Positions 51,885 through 61,397 of a DNA stretch of 64,000 nt are shown piece after piece. The translations under genes and the position numbers were made by a program. Numbering within the stretch: position 1 is the first letter of the stretch; each line of letters starts with the position of its first letter. Origin of the DNA: JAEYFP01 sp047602645 (GTDB lineage: Bacteria > Bacillota > Clostridia > Lachnospirales > Lachnospiraceae). A model generated the notes under the pieces. The model had not been told where the DNA came from. It saw only the letters and a program-made list of their open reading frames with translations, and did not search any database. The DNA is taken from assembly GCA_047602645.1 (NCBI GenBank), contig JASGGU010000001.1, positions 1-64,000 on the forward strand, read 5' to 3'.

Positions 51885-53840
51885 ATGCAGGATGGATTTA
51901 TAAAAGCAGCGGCGGTTACGCCGCATAGTAAAGTCGCGGATGTGGAGCATAACTGCGGCGAGATCGAGCGTTTGATGAGGGAAGCGGCGGAATATGGCGC
52001 GAAGGTTATCGTATTTCCGGAGCTTTGCCTGACAGGATACACGTGTCAGGATTTATTTTTGCAGCCGCTTTTGCTGCAAGCAGCCAGAGAGGGCTTGAAA
52101 AAGCTGGTAAAAGCGTCTTCCGATATCGATGCGCTTATATTTGTCGGACTTCCGCTTGAGAAGGACGGGAAACTTTACAATGTGGCTGCGGCATTGAAAG
52201 AAGGGAGGCTGCTTGCCTTTATTCCTAAGAAATTCATTCCTAACTACTCAGAATTTTATGAGGCGCGGCATTTTTCGGCAGGCAGTGAATCTGCCGAGCC
52301 ATTTTTGTTTGATGGTAATCAGGTGTTGTTCGGACAGAATATTCTGTTTTGCTCGGAGGAGCCGGAGGGCATGCAAATCGCTGCTGAAATTTGTGAAGAT
52401 TTATGGGTGCCGAATTCGCCGAGCACTTCACATGCATTAAGCGGAGCCAATCTCATCGTTAACTTATCGGCGAGCAATGAAGTCATCGGGAAGGAAGAAT
52501 ATCGCAGGCTGCTTGTAAAGTCCGCCTCGGCAAAGCTTGTCTGCGGCTATATCTATGCGAGTGCAGGCGACGGGGAATCAACACAGGATCTCGTATTTTC
52601 AGGGCATAACCTGATTGGAGAGAATGGTGCGCTGCTTGGTGAGACGGAATGCTTTGAAAACAGGACGCTTTACGGGGATATTGATATTGCCAGACTTAGG
52701 GCGGAACGGCGCCGGATGAACACGTTTGCCTCAAACACTGATTTTGCTTTGAAGGGCATTTCATCCACTTTGGACAATGAGAAATATCGTTATCATAAAA
52801 TAGCAATAGGTTTCAATAAAGAGCTGTGCAGGCTGGAAAGAACATTCCCTTCCAGGCCGTTTGTTCCGTTGGATGATACGGAGAAGGAGAGGCGCTGTGA
52901 AAGGATTCTTACGATGCAGGCCGCAGGCTTGCAGAAGCGGTTTTCCCATACCGGAAGCCGCTCGGCAGTAATCGGTATTTCGGGTGGCCTGGATTCTACG
53001 CTGGCGCTGCTTGTGACGGTAAGAGCGTTTGATCACCTTCATAAGAAAAGAGGGGATATCGTAGCGGTGACGATGCCCTGCTTTGGGACGACGGACCGTA
53101 CTTACCAAAATGCATGCGAGCTGACAAGGCAGCTGGGCGTTTCTCTGCGCGAAATACCTATTACAGATGCGGTCAGACAGCACTTTGCAGATATCGGACA
53201 TGAAGAAAGCAGCCACGATGTGGTTTATGAAAATAGTCAGGCACGTGAGCGGACACAGGTTTTAATGGATATTTCCAATCAGATCGACGGCCTTGTGATC
53301 GGCACGGGAGATATGTCGGAGCTGGCACTCGGCTGGGCAACCTATAACGGTGATCACATGTCGATGTATGGTGTGAATGCCGGTGTTCCGAAGACACTTG
53401 TGAAGCATCTTGTTGCTCATTATGCAAGGACGTGCAGGGAGGAGACACTTGCGTCTGTTCTCAGGGATGTGCTGGATACACCCGTGAGCCCTGAGCTGCT
53501 GCCGCCCAAAGACGGTGTCATCTCGCAGCGTACGGAGGATTTGGTAGGGCCTTATGAGCTGCATGACTTCTTTTTATACTACATGCTCCGGTTTGGATAT
53601 GAACCGAAAAAAATATACCGCATCGCAAAGCAGGCATTTGCCGGCGAATACGAGGCGGCTGTTATTATCAAGTGGGAAAAGGTATTTTACAGGCGCTTCT
53701 TTTCACAGCAGTTTAAGCGCTCCTGTCTGCCGGACGCTCCAAAGGTTGGTTCTGCCGCAGTTTCGCCGAGGGGCGATCTGCGCATGCCGTCCGATGCCGT
53801 CGGAAGACTCTGGCTGGAACAGCTTGCGCAGTTGGATTGA
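51885..53840 (+). CDS. nadE: Glutamine-dependent NAD+ synthetase
   Basis: A 651-residue two-domain enzyme. The N-terminal nitrilase-type glutaminase (about 1-280) has the Glu in VIVFPELCLTGY, Lys in FIPKKFIPNYSEF and Cys in AAEICEDLWVP. The C-terminal ATP pyrophosphatase has IGISGGLDSTLAL and IGTGDMSELALGW. It converts nicotinate adenine dinucleotide to NAD+ with glutamine as ammonia donor. AAAGGAAGG precedes ATG 51885. Last gene of the plus-strand series; it converges with the next gene. Confidence 0.95.
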   Translation: MQDGFIKAAAVTPHSKVADVEHNCGEIERLMREAAEYGAKVIVFPELCLTGYTCQDLFLQPLLLQAAREGLKKLVKASSDIDALIFVGLPLEKDGKLYNVAAALKEGRLLAFIPKKFIPNYSEFYEARHFSAGSESAEPFLFDGNQVLFGQNILFCSEEPEGMQIAAEICEDLWVPNSPSTSHALSGANLIVNLSASNEVIGKEEYRRLLVKSASAKLVCGYIYASAGDGESTQDLVFSGHNLIGENGALLGETECFENRTLYGDIDIARLRAERRRMNTFASNTDFALKGISSTLDNEKYRYHKIAIGFNKELCRLERTFPSRPFVPLDDTEKERRCERILTMQAAGLQKRFSHTGSRSAVIGISGGLDSTLALLVTVRAFDHLHKKRGDIVAVTMPCFGTTDRTYQNACELTRQLGVSLREIPITDAVRQHFADIGHEESSHDVVYENSQARERTQVLMDISNQIDGLVIGTGDMSELALGWATYNGDHMSMYGVNAGVPKTLVKHLVAHYARTCREETLASVLRDVLDTPVSPELLPPKDGVISQRTEDLVGPYELHDFFLYYMLRFGYEPKKIYRIAKQAFAGEYEAAVIIKWEKVFYRRFFSQQFKRSCLPDAPKVGSAAVSPRGDLRMPSDAVGRLWLEQLAQLD

Positions 53841-53855
53841 CGGCCGCGTACTTGT

Positions 53856-54359
53856 TTATTCGAAAATCTGCGCTTCCCCGGTAATGCTGTCTATGCTTTC
53901 TTCAGAGATGACCGCTTTGTTCAGTGCCTCATTGATGGCTTCGATCAGGACGAGAGAGGTATATTTGTTATCGTCGGAGTAGGAGATTCCCTCCAGCGAT
54001 TGATTTTTATAAATCTGGGCCGTAATTTCTTCAAAGGAAGGTTTGATTAATGGGTACATTACAGAAACCGCCTCATCCAGGTTGACGATTGCAATCGAAT
54101 TGATATTGTTGTCATCTACGGCAATTTCGATATCTATGACGGAATTGTTCAGTACGATCGAGGATGAATAGACGCCGGGTATGTAACGGGAGCCGGTTTC
54201 GGTCGTGACTCTTTCTTCAATGCTTTTTTTCTCAACTGTTTTCTTAGGGGAAAACATGAAAAACAGCAGTAAAACCAATAAAATGCCAAGGACGGCAAAT
54301 ATCGCCGTATAGATGACTTCCTTTGAATGCAGGACAACGATTTTTGTTTTGGAGCTCAA
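53856..54359 (-). CDS. Membrane-anchored protein with FMN-binding-like domain
   Basis: A 167-residue protein starting at TTG 54359, seven bases behind GGAGG. One membrane helix (about 14-36) precedes a segment, RYIPGVYSSSIVLNNSVIDIEIAVDDNNINSIAIVNLDEAVSVMYPLI, that resembles small FMN-binding (RnfG/NosR-type) domains, although the flavinylation motif is not evident. The C-terminal part (VLIEAINEALNKAV) is helical. Function is not established. Confidence 0.6.
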   Translation of the reverse strand: MSSKTKIVVLHSKEVIYTAIFAVLGILLVLLLFFMFSPKKTVEKKSIEERVTTETGSRYIPGVYSSSIVLNNSVIDIEIAVDDNNINSIAIVNLDEAVSVMYPLIKPSFEEITAQIYKNQSLEGISYSDDNKYTSLVLIEAINEALNKAVISEESIDSITGEAQIFE

Positions 54360-54445
54360 GGCGGGACCTCCGTCGGATTCGTTTTTTATATCTTATTAAT
54401 CGGTTTTTGAATATATACCTGCAAAATCCGAAAATATAAGAATTG

Positions 54446-54474
54446 TTGACAATGAATTCAAGAGTTGCTATGAT
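54446..54474 (+). promoter_or_regulatory. Promoter of glnA
   Basis: TTGACA (54446-54451), 17-bp spacer and TATGAT (54469-54474). It is 235 bp before glnA, leaving a long structured leader. Confidence 0.7.
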
Positions 54475-54550
54475 AAACTATATGATGGGCGAGGCGGTTT
54501 GAGAAGTTGAAGTTTACTACTGTTTTCCTGTGGGTTTGATTCATAAAGAT

Positions 54551-54625
54551 CTGGAACAAGGGCGTTCTATAAAATAAGGCGGTATACTTTTGTATCAAAA
54601 GGGCTGGGTGGCCGCTGCTTTTTTA
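54551..54625 (+). promoter_or_regulatory. glnA leader with ANTAR-type hairpin and terminator-like stem
   Basis: CTGGAAC (54551-54557) and GTTCTAT (54564-54570) enclose the hexaloop AAGGGC, with A at position 1 and G at position 4, the published signature of ANTAR targets. Downstream, GGCGG (54578-54582) can pair with CCGCT (54612-54616), followed by GCTTTTTT, a weak terminator. With an ANTAR protein gene directly after glnA, antitermination control is likely. The second canonical hairpin is not clear to me. Confidence 0.6.
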
Positions 54626-54708
54626 TGGAATGTCCTTTTGTGGATTTTATGGAGCCGGGCAGAGTATTTAAAATGAGATTTCATTAAATAAAGAAGAGGA
54701 GAAGATGC

Positions 54709-56040
54709 ATGAAAAAATTTTCGAAAGAAGAAGTAATAAAACTGGTAGAGGAAGAGGATGTGGAGTTTATCCGGCTGCAGTTTACGGATATATTCGGCAA
54801 TTTGAAAAATGTTGCAATTACGTCAAGCCAGTTAAAAAAAGCGCTGGATAATCAGGTGATGTTTGACGGGTCTTCGATCGAGGGGTTTGTGAGGATTGAG
54901 GAGTCGGATATGTATTTGCGTCCGGATCTTGATACAGTGGCGATTTTTCCGTGGCGTCCGCAGCAGGGCAAGGTTGCAAGGTTTATTTGTGATGTTTACC
55001 GCCCGGAAGGGAAGGCTTTTGAGGGAGATCCGAGATTCATTTTAAAGAAAGAAATCGAGAAGGCGGCGGCACTCGGCTATACGTTTGACGTTGGGCCGGA
55101 ATGTGAGTTTTTCCTGTTCCATACGGACGAAAACGGCCTTCCCACGACGCTCACACATGAAAAAGCGGGTTATTTTGATTTGGGACCGGTGGATCTTGGT
55201 GAAAACGCACGGCGTGATATGGTTATGACACTTGAGGATATGGGTTTTGAGGTGGAGGCATCTCACCATGAGGTTGCGCCCGCGCAGCACGAAATCGATT
55301 TTAAATATGACGAGGCACTTGTGACTGCCGATAATATTATGACGTTCAAGCTCGCCGTAAAAACGATTGCAAAGCGCCACGGACTGCATGCGACGTTTAT
55401 GCCAAAACCGAAATTCGGTATCAACGGATCCGGAATGCATACCAATATGTCGTTAAAGCGGGACGGGAAAAATATTTTCTTTGATCCGAATGATAAACTA
55501 CAGCTCAGCAAGGAGGCTTATTATTTTATTGGCGGTATTATTAAGCATATGAAGGGGATGACAGCAATCACGAATCCCCTCGTAAACTCCTATAAACGTC
55601 TGATTGCAGGCTATGAGGCACCGGTTTACATTGCATGGAGCGCAACGAACAGGAGTCCTTTGATCCGTATTCCGGCGTCAAGAGGAGAGGGTACGCGTGT
55701 GGAATTGCGATGCCCCGACCCATCCTGCAATCCTTATCTGACATTGGCACTTTGCCTTGCGGCCGGGCTTGACGGTATTCAGAATCAGATTGAACCGCCT
55801 CAGAGCGTGGATTTGAATATTTTTGAAATGACGGCAGAGGAGCGCTCCTTTTATAATATTGAGGCATTGCCTGCTACGCTGATCGAAGCGGTGGAGGAGA
55901 TGGAAAAGGATCCGTTTATCAAGGAGGTGCTTGGAGACCATATATTCAGTAAATATGTCGAGGCGAAGAAAAAGGAATGGGATTCTTATCGGACACAGGT
56001 GACTCAATGGGAGTTGGATGAATATTTATATAAGGTTTAA
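54709..56040 (+). CDS. glnA: Glutamine synthetase type I
   Basis: A 443-residue GS-I enzyme that makes glutamine from glutamate and ammonia. FIRLQFTDIFGNLKNVAI, MFDGSSIEGFVRIEESDMYLRPD, EVAPAQHEIDF, NGSGMHTNMSL, RSPLIRIPASRG and SCNPYL are all present; the absence of an adenylylation insertion and the length match the Gram-positive GSI-alpha group. AAGAGGAG precedes ATG 54709. The ANTAR gene follows 45 bp later. Confidence 0.97.
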   Translation: MKKFSKEEVIKLVEEEDVEFIRLQFTDIFGNLKNVAITSSQLKKALDNQVMFDGSSIEGFVRIEESDMYLRPDLDTVAIFPWRPQQGKVARFICDVYRPEGKAFEGDPRFILKKEIEKAAALGYTFDVGPECEFFLFHTDENGLPTTLTHEKAGYFDLGPVDLGENARRDMVMTLEDMGFEVEASHHEVAPAQHEIDFKYDEALVTADNIMTFKLAVKTIAKRHGLHATFMPKPKFGINGSGMHTNMSLKRDGKNIFFDPNDKLQLSKEAYYFIGGIIKHMKGMTAITNPLVNSYKRLIAGYEAPVYIAWSATNRSPLIRIPASRGEGTRVELRCPDPSCNPYLTLALCLAAGLDGIQNQIEPPQSVDLNIFEMTAEERSFYNIEALPATLIEAVEEMEKDPFIKEVLGDHIFSKYVEAKKKEWDSYRTQVTQWELDEYLYKV

Positions 56041-56084
56041 GTGCATGGCTTCCGAGAATAATAGAAAATAAAGGAGGGATGTGC

Positions 56085-56630
56085 TTGGTAAGTGTAATTA
56101 TAGTATTTCCAAAGCAGGAGGATGCGATGAACATCCGCAGGTTGGTTGTGCAGAACGGCATTGATGTGGCCGGTGTGTGTACAACGGGAGCACAGGCCAT
56201 TCATTACATGGATGAGTTGGACGGCGGAATCATTGTCTGTGGATACAAATTCTCCGATATGATGTATTCGGATTTACATGATTACTTACCCAAAAACTTC
56301 GAGATGCTGTTGGTTGCATCGCAGCGCCTTTGGAGTGAATGTATCGACAATGACATCGTATGCGTAGCCATGCCAATTAAGATACGTGATTTGATCAACA
56401 CATTGGGAATGATGCTGCAAACGCTTTCACGCCGGATGAGCAAACAGAAGAAGCTTTCCTCCCAGCGCAGTGATAAGGATAAGGAAGCAATTTTGGAAGC
56501 GAAGGCTCTTTTGATGGAGCGCAATAATATGACCGAGGAGGAGGCGCATCGGTATATACAGAAAAGCAGCATGGATACGGGAACAAATATGGTGGAAACG
56601 GCGTATATGATCTTGACGCTGATGAGGTAA
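56085..56630 (+). CDS. ANTAR-domain RNA-binding response regulator-like protein
   Basis: A 181-residue protein. AAGGAGGG directly abuts ATG 56079, so TTG 56085, seven bases further, is the likely start. The N-terminal 115 residues form a receiver-like domain (VSVIIVFPKQEDAMNIRRLVVQ, GGIIVCGYKFSDMMYSDLHDYL) without a convincing phospho-acceptor Asp. The C-terminal ANTAR domain reads EAKALLMERNNMTEEEAHRYIQKSSMDTG. ANTAR proteins bind hairpins in leaders and prevent termination; the glnA leader is the obvious target. Confidence 0.85.
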   Translation: MVSVIIVFPKQEDAMNIRRLVVQNGIDVAGVCTTGAQAIHYMDELDGGIIVCGYKFSDMMYSDLHDYLPKNFEMLLVASQRLWSECIDNDIVCVAMPIKIRDLINTLGMMLQTLSRRMSKQKKLSSQRSDKDKEAILEAKALLMERNNMTEEEAHRYIQKSSMDTGTNMVETAYMILTLMR

Positions 56631-56635
56631 GGATT

Positions 56636-57523
56636 ATGAAATTTGTAAAAATGCATGGAATCGGAAATGATTACGTCTATGTGAACTGTTTTCAGGAAAC
56701 AGTTGAAAATAAAAGCGAAGTGGCAAGGTATGTGAGCGACAGACATTTCGGAGTCGGCTCGGACGGAGCGATCTTTATTAATCCGTCCAAGGAGGCGGAC
56801 TGTGAGATGGAGATGTATAACGCGGATGGCTCCCGTTCGGAAATGTGCGGAAACGGCATCCGATGTGTGGCAAAATTTGTATATGATTATGGAATCGTGG
56901 ATAAAACGGAGCTTTCTATCATTTCGATGGGAAAGGTAAAGTATCTGACGTTATTTGTGAAAAAAGAAGAGCCCAATCCTTTGACGGGGAGACTCTACGG
57001 AAAACGCACCGACGGGATGGCCGTAGATACGGTGACAGTGGATATGGGAGAGCCGGAACTGGTTCCCGCCGATATACCGGTAAAGCTGCCCGATCGGAAT
57101 GCGGATCGCTGCATTTTGGAAGATATTGGAGTGGACGGAAAAGATTATCGGATGACGTGCGTATCGATGGGAAATCCGCATGCGGTTGTGTTTGTCGAGG
57201 ATGTGGAGCATTTTCCGGTTGCACAGGTGGGACCGGCCTTTGAGTATCATGAATGCTTCCCTAAGCGTGTGAATGTGGAGTTTGCAAAGGTGCTTGACAG
57301 AAACACTGTCAGGATGCGTGTATGGGAGCGCGGATCAGGTGAAACGCTCGCCTGCGGAACGGGTGCCTGTGCCACGGCGGTGGCTTGTATCTTAACCGGC
57401 CTGACGGAGGAGGAAGTAACAATTCGGCTTTTGGGCGGAGATCTCATCATTCGATGGGACAGAGAACAGAACCGGGTGTTTATGACCGGAAGTGCTGCGA
57501 CTGTATTTGAGGGCGAGCTGTAA
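56636..57523 (+). CDS. dapF: Diaminopimelate epimerase
   Basis: A 295-residue cofactor-free epimerase converting LL- to meso-diaminopimelate for lysine and peptidoglycan. FVKMHGIGNDYVYVNCF opens the protein. The two catalytic cysteines are in EMCGNGIRCVAKF (about 74) and TLACGTGACATAVA (about 241). It follows the ANTAR gene by 5 bp. A small AGTGT/ACACT hairpin in the 46-bp gap to dapL could attenuate. Confidence 0.95.
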   Translation: MKFVKMHGIGNDYVYVNCFQETVENKSEVARYVSDRHFGVGSDGAIFINPSKEADCEMEMYNADGSRSEMCGNGIRCVAKFVYDYGIVDKTELSIISMGKVKYLTLFVKKEEPNPLTGRLYGKRTDGMAVDTVTVDMGEPELVPADIPVKLPDRNADRCILEDIGVDGKDYRMTCVSMGNPHAVVFVEDVEHFPVAQVGPAFEYHECFPKRVNVEFAKVLDRNTVRMRVWERGSGETLACGTGACATAVACILTGLTEEEVTIRLLGGDLIIRWDREQNRVFMTGSAATVFEGEL

Positions 57524-57572
57524 AAGACGCGAAGAGTGTTGCAGAAGCACACTTTTGTTATAGGAGGAAATG

Positions 57573-58790
57573 ATGTTTCAGATCAATGAAAATTATTTAA
57601 AATTACCGGGCAGTTATCTGTTTTCGACGGTAGGAAAAAAAGAACGTGAATATACGGCGGCAAATCCGGATAAAAAGGTGATTAAGCTTAGTATCGGAGA
57701 TGTGACACAGCCGTTGGCTCCGGTTATCCTTGATGCATTGCACGCTGCGGTGGACGAAATGGGAAAGGCCGAGACCTTTCGTGGCTATGCACCGGACTTG
57801 GGCTACGAATTTCTAAGAACGGCGATTGCGGAAAACGATTACTGCATACGCGGATGTGAAATTTCCGCCGACGAGATTTTTATTTCTGACGGGGCGAAAA
57901 GTGATTCCGGAAATATTCAGGAAATTTTTGGGCCAAACAATAAAATTGCGGTCTGTGATCCGGTCTATCCGGTCTATGTGGATACAAACGTGATGGCCGG
58001 TCGTACCGGTGTTTATGATGCCAAAAAGGAAATGTGGAGCGATGTGATTTATATGCCCTGTACTCAGGAAAATGGATTTGCACCGCTGCTGCCAAAGCTC
58101 ACGCCGGATATTATTTATCTCTGCTTTCCGAACAATCCGACCGGCTCTGCTGTGACAAAGGACCGCCTGCAGGAATGGGTGGATTATGCAAATAAGTCGG
58201 GTGCAGTTATCATCTATGACGCCGCTTATGAGGCATATATTTCGGAGCCGGATGTTCCCCATACCATTTATGAGTGTGAGGGTGCGAGAGAGTGTGCGAT
58301 TGAGCTTCGTTCATTTTCAAAAAATGCCGGCTTTACAGGCACGCGCCTCGGCTTTACCGTTATCCCGAAGGAAATCAAGTCGGGGGATATTACGCTGCAT
58401 TCTCTTTGGGCAAGGCGTCACGGTACGAAATTCAACGGCGCGCCTTACATCATTCAACGGGCGGGTGAAGCCTGCTATACGGCGGAGGGCAGGGCACAGC
58501 TCAGAGAGCAGATTGCTTACTATATGCGAAACGCCAAATATATTTCAGACGGACTTAAATCGGCGGGCTATGCTGTTTCCGGAGGCGTAAATGCCCCGTA
58601 TATCTGGCTGAAAACCCCGAATCAAATGTCCTCGTGGGAATTTTTTGATTATCTGCTGCAGACCGCAAATGTGGTCGGTACTCCGGGCTCAGGTTTTGGT
58701 CCAAGTGGTGAAGGCTATTTCCGTCTCACTGCCTTTGGCAGCTATGAAAATACGGTGGAGGCAGTTGAGCGGATTAAAAGACTGTCATAA
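57573..58790 (+). CDS. dapL: LL-diaminopimelate aminotransferase
   Basis: A 405-residue PLP enzyme making LL-diaminopimelate from tetrahydrodipicolinate in one step, bypassing the succinylase or acetylase routes. FQINENYLKLPGSYLFSTVGKKEREY is the family N-terminus. KLSIGDVTQPL, EIFISDGAKSDSGNIQEIFG, CFPNNPTGSAVTK and the lysine site LRSFSKNAGFTGTRLGFTVIP follow. I choose ATG 57573, five bases behind AGGAGG, over ATG 57570. A strong terminator follows. dapF lies directly upstream. Confidence 0.95.
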   Translation: MFQINENYLKLPGSYLFSTVGKKEREYTAANPDKKVIKLSIGDVTQPLAPVILDALHAAVDEMGKAETFRGYAPDLGYEFLRTAIAENDYCIRGCEISADEIFISDGAKSDSGNIQEIFGPNNKIAVCDPVYPVYVDTNVMAGRTGVYDAKKEMWSDVIYMPCTQENGFAPLLPKLTPDIIYLCFPNNPTGSAVTKDRLQEWVDYANKSGAVIIYDAAYEAYISEPDVPHTIYECEGARECAIELRSFSKNAGFTGTRLGFTVIPKEIKSGDITLHSLWARRHGTKFNGAPYIIQRAGEACYTAEGRAQLREQIAYYMRNAKYISDGLKSAGYAVSGGVNAPYIWLKTPNQMSSWEFFDYLLQTANVVGTPGSGFGPSGEGYFRLTAFGSYENTVEAVERIKRLS

Positions 58791-58816
58791 ACAGAATCAT
58801 AAAACTGAGTTCATGT

Positions 58817-58870
58817 AAAGAAAGAAGCAAGCTCCGGCTAATCACCGGAGCTTGCTTCTTTCTTTAAGCG
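58817..58870 (+). terminator. Strong terminator behind dapL
   Basis: A perfect 21-bp inverted repeat (58817-58837 with 58845-58865, ending CTCCGG/CCGGAG) and a seven-base loop; the stem itself ends in T-rich sequence. Further small hairpins follow to 59093: AAGCGG/CCGCTT, and TTATGGAGG (58898-58906) paired with CCTCCATAA inside an outer GGGGGAGG/CCTCCCCC. Confidence 0.9.
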
Positions 58871-58997
58871 GACAATGCCGCTTTTGCGGGGTGGGGGAGG
58901 TTATGGAGGATTACGCCTCCATAAAATGCTAGACGGGCAGCCTCCCCCGATACCAAATAAGGATTAGTACATATCGTTAACGCTTTCGCGATAACTT

Positions 58998-59036
58998 CAA
59001 AAAGAAAGAAGTGCACGGCAATTTCTTGCGGTACAC
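58998..59036 (-). terminator. Terminator of type III glutamine synthetase
   Basis: On the minus strand GTGTACCGCAA, a GAAA tetraloop and TTGCCGTGCAC form a stem with one mismatch and one wobble, followed by TTCTTTCTTTTT. Confidence 0.7.
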
Positions 59037-59093
59037 TCCTTTGTGCAGAAAAAAATTTATATAGATGATTGATTACGATAGATGAAACCTTGC

Positions 59094-61187
59094 TTAAATC
59101 ATGAACAGCAGCTCGCCGTACTGAGGAAATGGCCATACCTCTTCAGAGGTGTTAATTTCCATCTCATCGCAGGACTTACGAAGCGATTCCATAGTCGGTA
59201 AGACAGTATCCTTATAGTATGAAGCAAGCTCCAGCTCGCCGGATACCTTGGAAGCATCCGCAAGAACAGCGGCAAGCGTACCAACCTGTTCGTAAGCGGC
59301 ATCCTCCAGCGCGGAAAGCTTTTCGATCAGACTCAATTCCATTTTACAGGAAAGAGAAGGACTTAAGCTTTGCTTTGCAGCTGCCGTAGATACCAAATGA
59401 GCGATGTAGGTATTGACTGCGGGAAGAATTTGCTTCTTTGCCATATCGACCATTGTCAGTCCTTCAATATTCAGCACCTTGCAGTAAGTCTCGAGCAATA
59501 TTCCATATCTGGAATGTATTTCAGTTTCGGTAAAAATTCGATGATCTGTAAACAGTTTAATATTTTTATCTGCAAGAAAAGTAGGCAATGCATCCACTGT
59601 TGTCTTTAAATTAAGAAGACCCCTCTTTTCTGCTTCCGTTTTCCAAGTCTCGGAATAGCCGTCTCCGTTGAAGATAATGCGCTTATGCTCCTGGATCGTT
59701 CGTTTGATCAGCGCGTTCAGCGCATTTGTAAAGTCGGTTGCGCCTTCTAATTCATCAGCAAATTGTTTCAGCTCTTCCGCTACGATTGTGTTAAGCACTG
59801 TGTTTGGTCCGGAAATAGACTGTGCTGATCCAAGGCTTCGGAACTCGAATTTATTGCCGGTAAAAGCAAACGGAGAGGTTCTGTTCCTGTCGGTTGAATC
59901 CTTCGGGAAGGACGGAAGTACATGTACACCGATTTCCATTCTGGAAGCACCGCAGCCGTTATAGGATGTACCATTCTCAATGCTGTCCAAAACCAAATTC
60001 AAGTCGTCACCAATAAACATCGAGATGATTGCAGGAGGAGCTTCATTTGCGCCGAGCCGGTGATCATTGCCGGCGGATGCGATAGAGACTCTCATCAAAT
60101 CCTGATATTCATCGATTGCCTTGATGACTGCCGATAAGAACAGTAAAAATTGTGCATTTTCATGCGGTGATTTTCCCGGCTCTAACAAATTTGCGCCCCC
60201 ATCGGTGCACAGAGACCAGTTATTATGCTTACCGCTTCCGTTTACGCCGTCAAACGGTTTTTCATGAAGCAGGCAGACAAGACCATGGCGCCTTGCCACA
60301 TTTTTCATGATTTCCATAGTCAATTGATTATGATCGGTCGAAATATTTGTTGTCGCAAAAATCGGAGCGAGCTCATGCTGTGCGGGAGAAACCTCATTGT
60401 GCTCTGTTTTGGCAAGAATGCCAAGCTTCCAAAGCTCTTCGTTAAGCTCCTTCATAAAAGCGGAGATCCTCGGCTTGATTGCACCGAAGTAATGATCCTC
60501 CATCTCCTGTCCCTTAGGAGCCATCGCACCGAAAAGCGTGCGTCCGCAATAAATCAGATCTTTTCTCTGCTCGTAAAGCTTCTGATCCACAAGGAAATAT
60601 TCCTGTTCGGGACCTACCGTAGTGAGGACTCTCTTTGTATCGGAGTTGCCGAATAGTCTCAGTACCCTGACAGCCTGTTCGCTGATCGCCTCCATCGAAC
60701 GTAAAAGAGGGGTCTTCTTATCAAGAGCTTCACCGCCGTAAGAGCAGAAAGCTGTCGGAATGCAAAGAACACCATCCTTTACAAATGCGTAGGAAGTAGG
60801 ATCCCAAGCAGTGTAGCCTCTGGCCTCAAAGGTAGCTCTCAGGCCACCGGAAGGGAAGCTTGAAGCATCCGGCTCGCCCTTGATCAGTTCTTTGCCGGAA
60901 AACTCCATGATAATACGGCCGTCATTCTGCGGGGATATAAAGCTGTCATGCTTTTCCGCAGTAATACCGGTCATCGGCTGAAACCAGTGCGTATAATGCG
61001 TCGCGCCTTTTTCAATTGCCCAGTCCTTCATAGCAATTGCGACGACGTTTGCCACTGTGATATCCAAATCCTTTCCATCCGCGATTGTCTTGCGGAGAGA
61101 CTTGTAAATATCCTTTGGCAATTTGTCTCTCATAATGGCATCGTTAAATACCATACTTCCAAAAATCTCCGGAATCATGCTTTTCAT
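59094..61187 (-). CDS. glnN: Glutamine synthetase type III
   Basis: A 697-residue GS-III enzyme; I start it at the ATG at 61187 because GGAG abuts the ATG at 61196. Family signatures include THWFQPMTGITAEKHDSF, MEFSGKELIKGEPDASSFPSGGLRATFEARGYTAWDPTS, VGPEQEYFLVD, EHNEVSPAQHELAPIF, GVNGSGKHNNWSL and ASAGNDHRLGANEAPPAIIS. It makes glutamine alongside glnA; bacteria holding both usually induce GS-III under nitrogen limitation. Its transcript starts about 260 bp upstream, in a leader with an early terminator. Confidence 0.97.
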   Translation of the reverse strand: MKSMIPEIFGSMVFNDAIMRDKLPKDIYKSLRKTIADGKDLDITVANVVAIAMKDWAIEKGATHYTHWFQPMTGITAEKHDSFISPQNDGRIIMEFSGKELIKGEPDASSFPSGGLRATFEARGYTAWDPTSYAFVKDGVLCIPTAFCSYGGEALDKKTPLLRSMEAISEQAVRVLRLFGNSDTKRVLTTVGPEQEYFLVDQKLYEQRKDLIYCGRTLFGAMAPKGQEMEDHYFGAIKPRISAFMKELNEELWKLGILAKTEHNEVSPAQHELAPIFATTNISTDHNQLTMEIMKNVARRHGLVCLLHEKPFDGVNGSGKHNNWSLCTDGGANLLEPGKSPHENAQFLLFLSAVIKAIDEYQDLMRVSIASAGNDHRLGANEAPPAIISMFIGDDLNLVLDSIENGTSYNGCGASRMEIGVHVLPSFPKDSTDRNRTSPFAFTGNKFEFRSLGSAQSISGPNTVLNTIVAEELKQFADELEGATDFTNALNALIKRTIQEHKRIIFNGDGYSETWKTEAEKRGLLNLKTTVDALPTFLADKNIKLFTDHRIFTETEIHSRYGILLETYCKVLNIEGLTMVDMAKKQILPAVNTYIAHLVSTAAAKQSLSPSLSCKMELSLIEKLSALEDAAYEQVGTLAAVLADASKVSGELELASYYKDTVLPTMESLRKSCDEMEINTSEEVWPFPQYGELLFMI

Positions 61188-61272
61188 AATGTACATCTCC
61201 TCTTCTATTTTTGTTTAAATCATAATGATTGTATGTAAGGTCCTGTTGATGATCTTTTAAATTTTTTTTATC

Positions 61273-61340
61273 AGATAGGAAATTCGGAGCAGTTTCCTAT
61301 CTAATAAAATTTTATGCGCAGCTACGCGCGCGGAACAAAA
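61273..61340 (+). repeat. Hairpin plus GC-rich element, copy 2
   Basis: AGATAGGAAA (61273-61282) pairs with TTTCCTATCT (61293-61302); then 61314-61340 matches 61842-61868 with one mismatch in 27 bp (ATGCGCAGCT.CGCGCGCGG then AACAAAA). Further on, GGAACAAAAG can pair with CTTTTGTTC near 61385. It lies within the glnN leader, antisense to it. Confidence 0.7.
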
Positions 61341-61397
61341 GCTGTGCTATCAGAGTATTTGGCCGCGAGAGTGGGCGAAGCACACTTTTGTTCTCGG

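Noticed and set aside
58866..58960. Riboswitch reading of the nested hairpins
   Set aside because: The region lies between two convergent 3' ends and is followed by no start codon in either direction.
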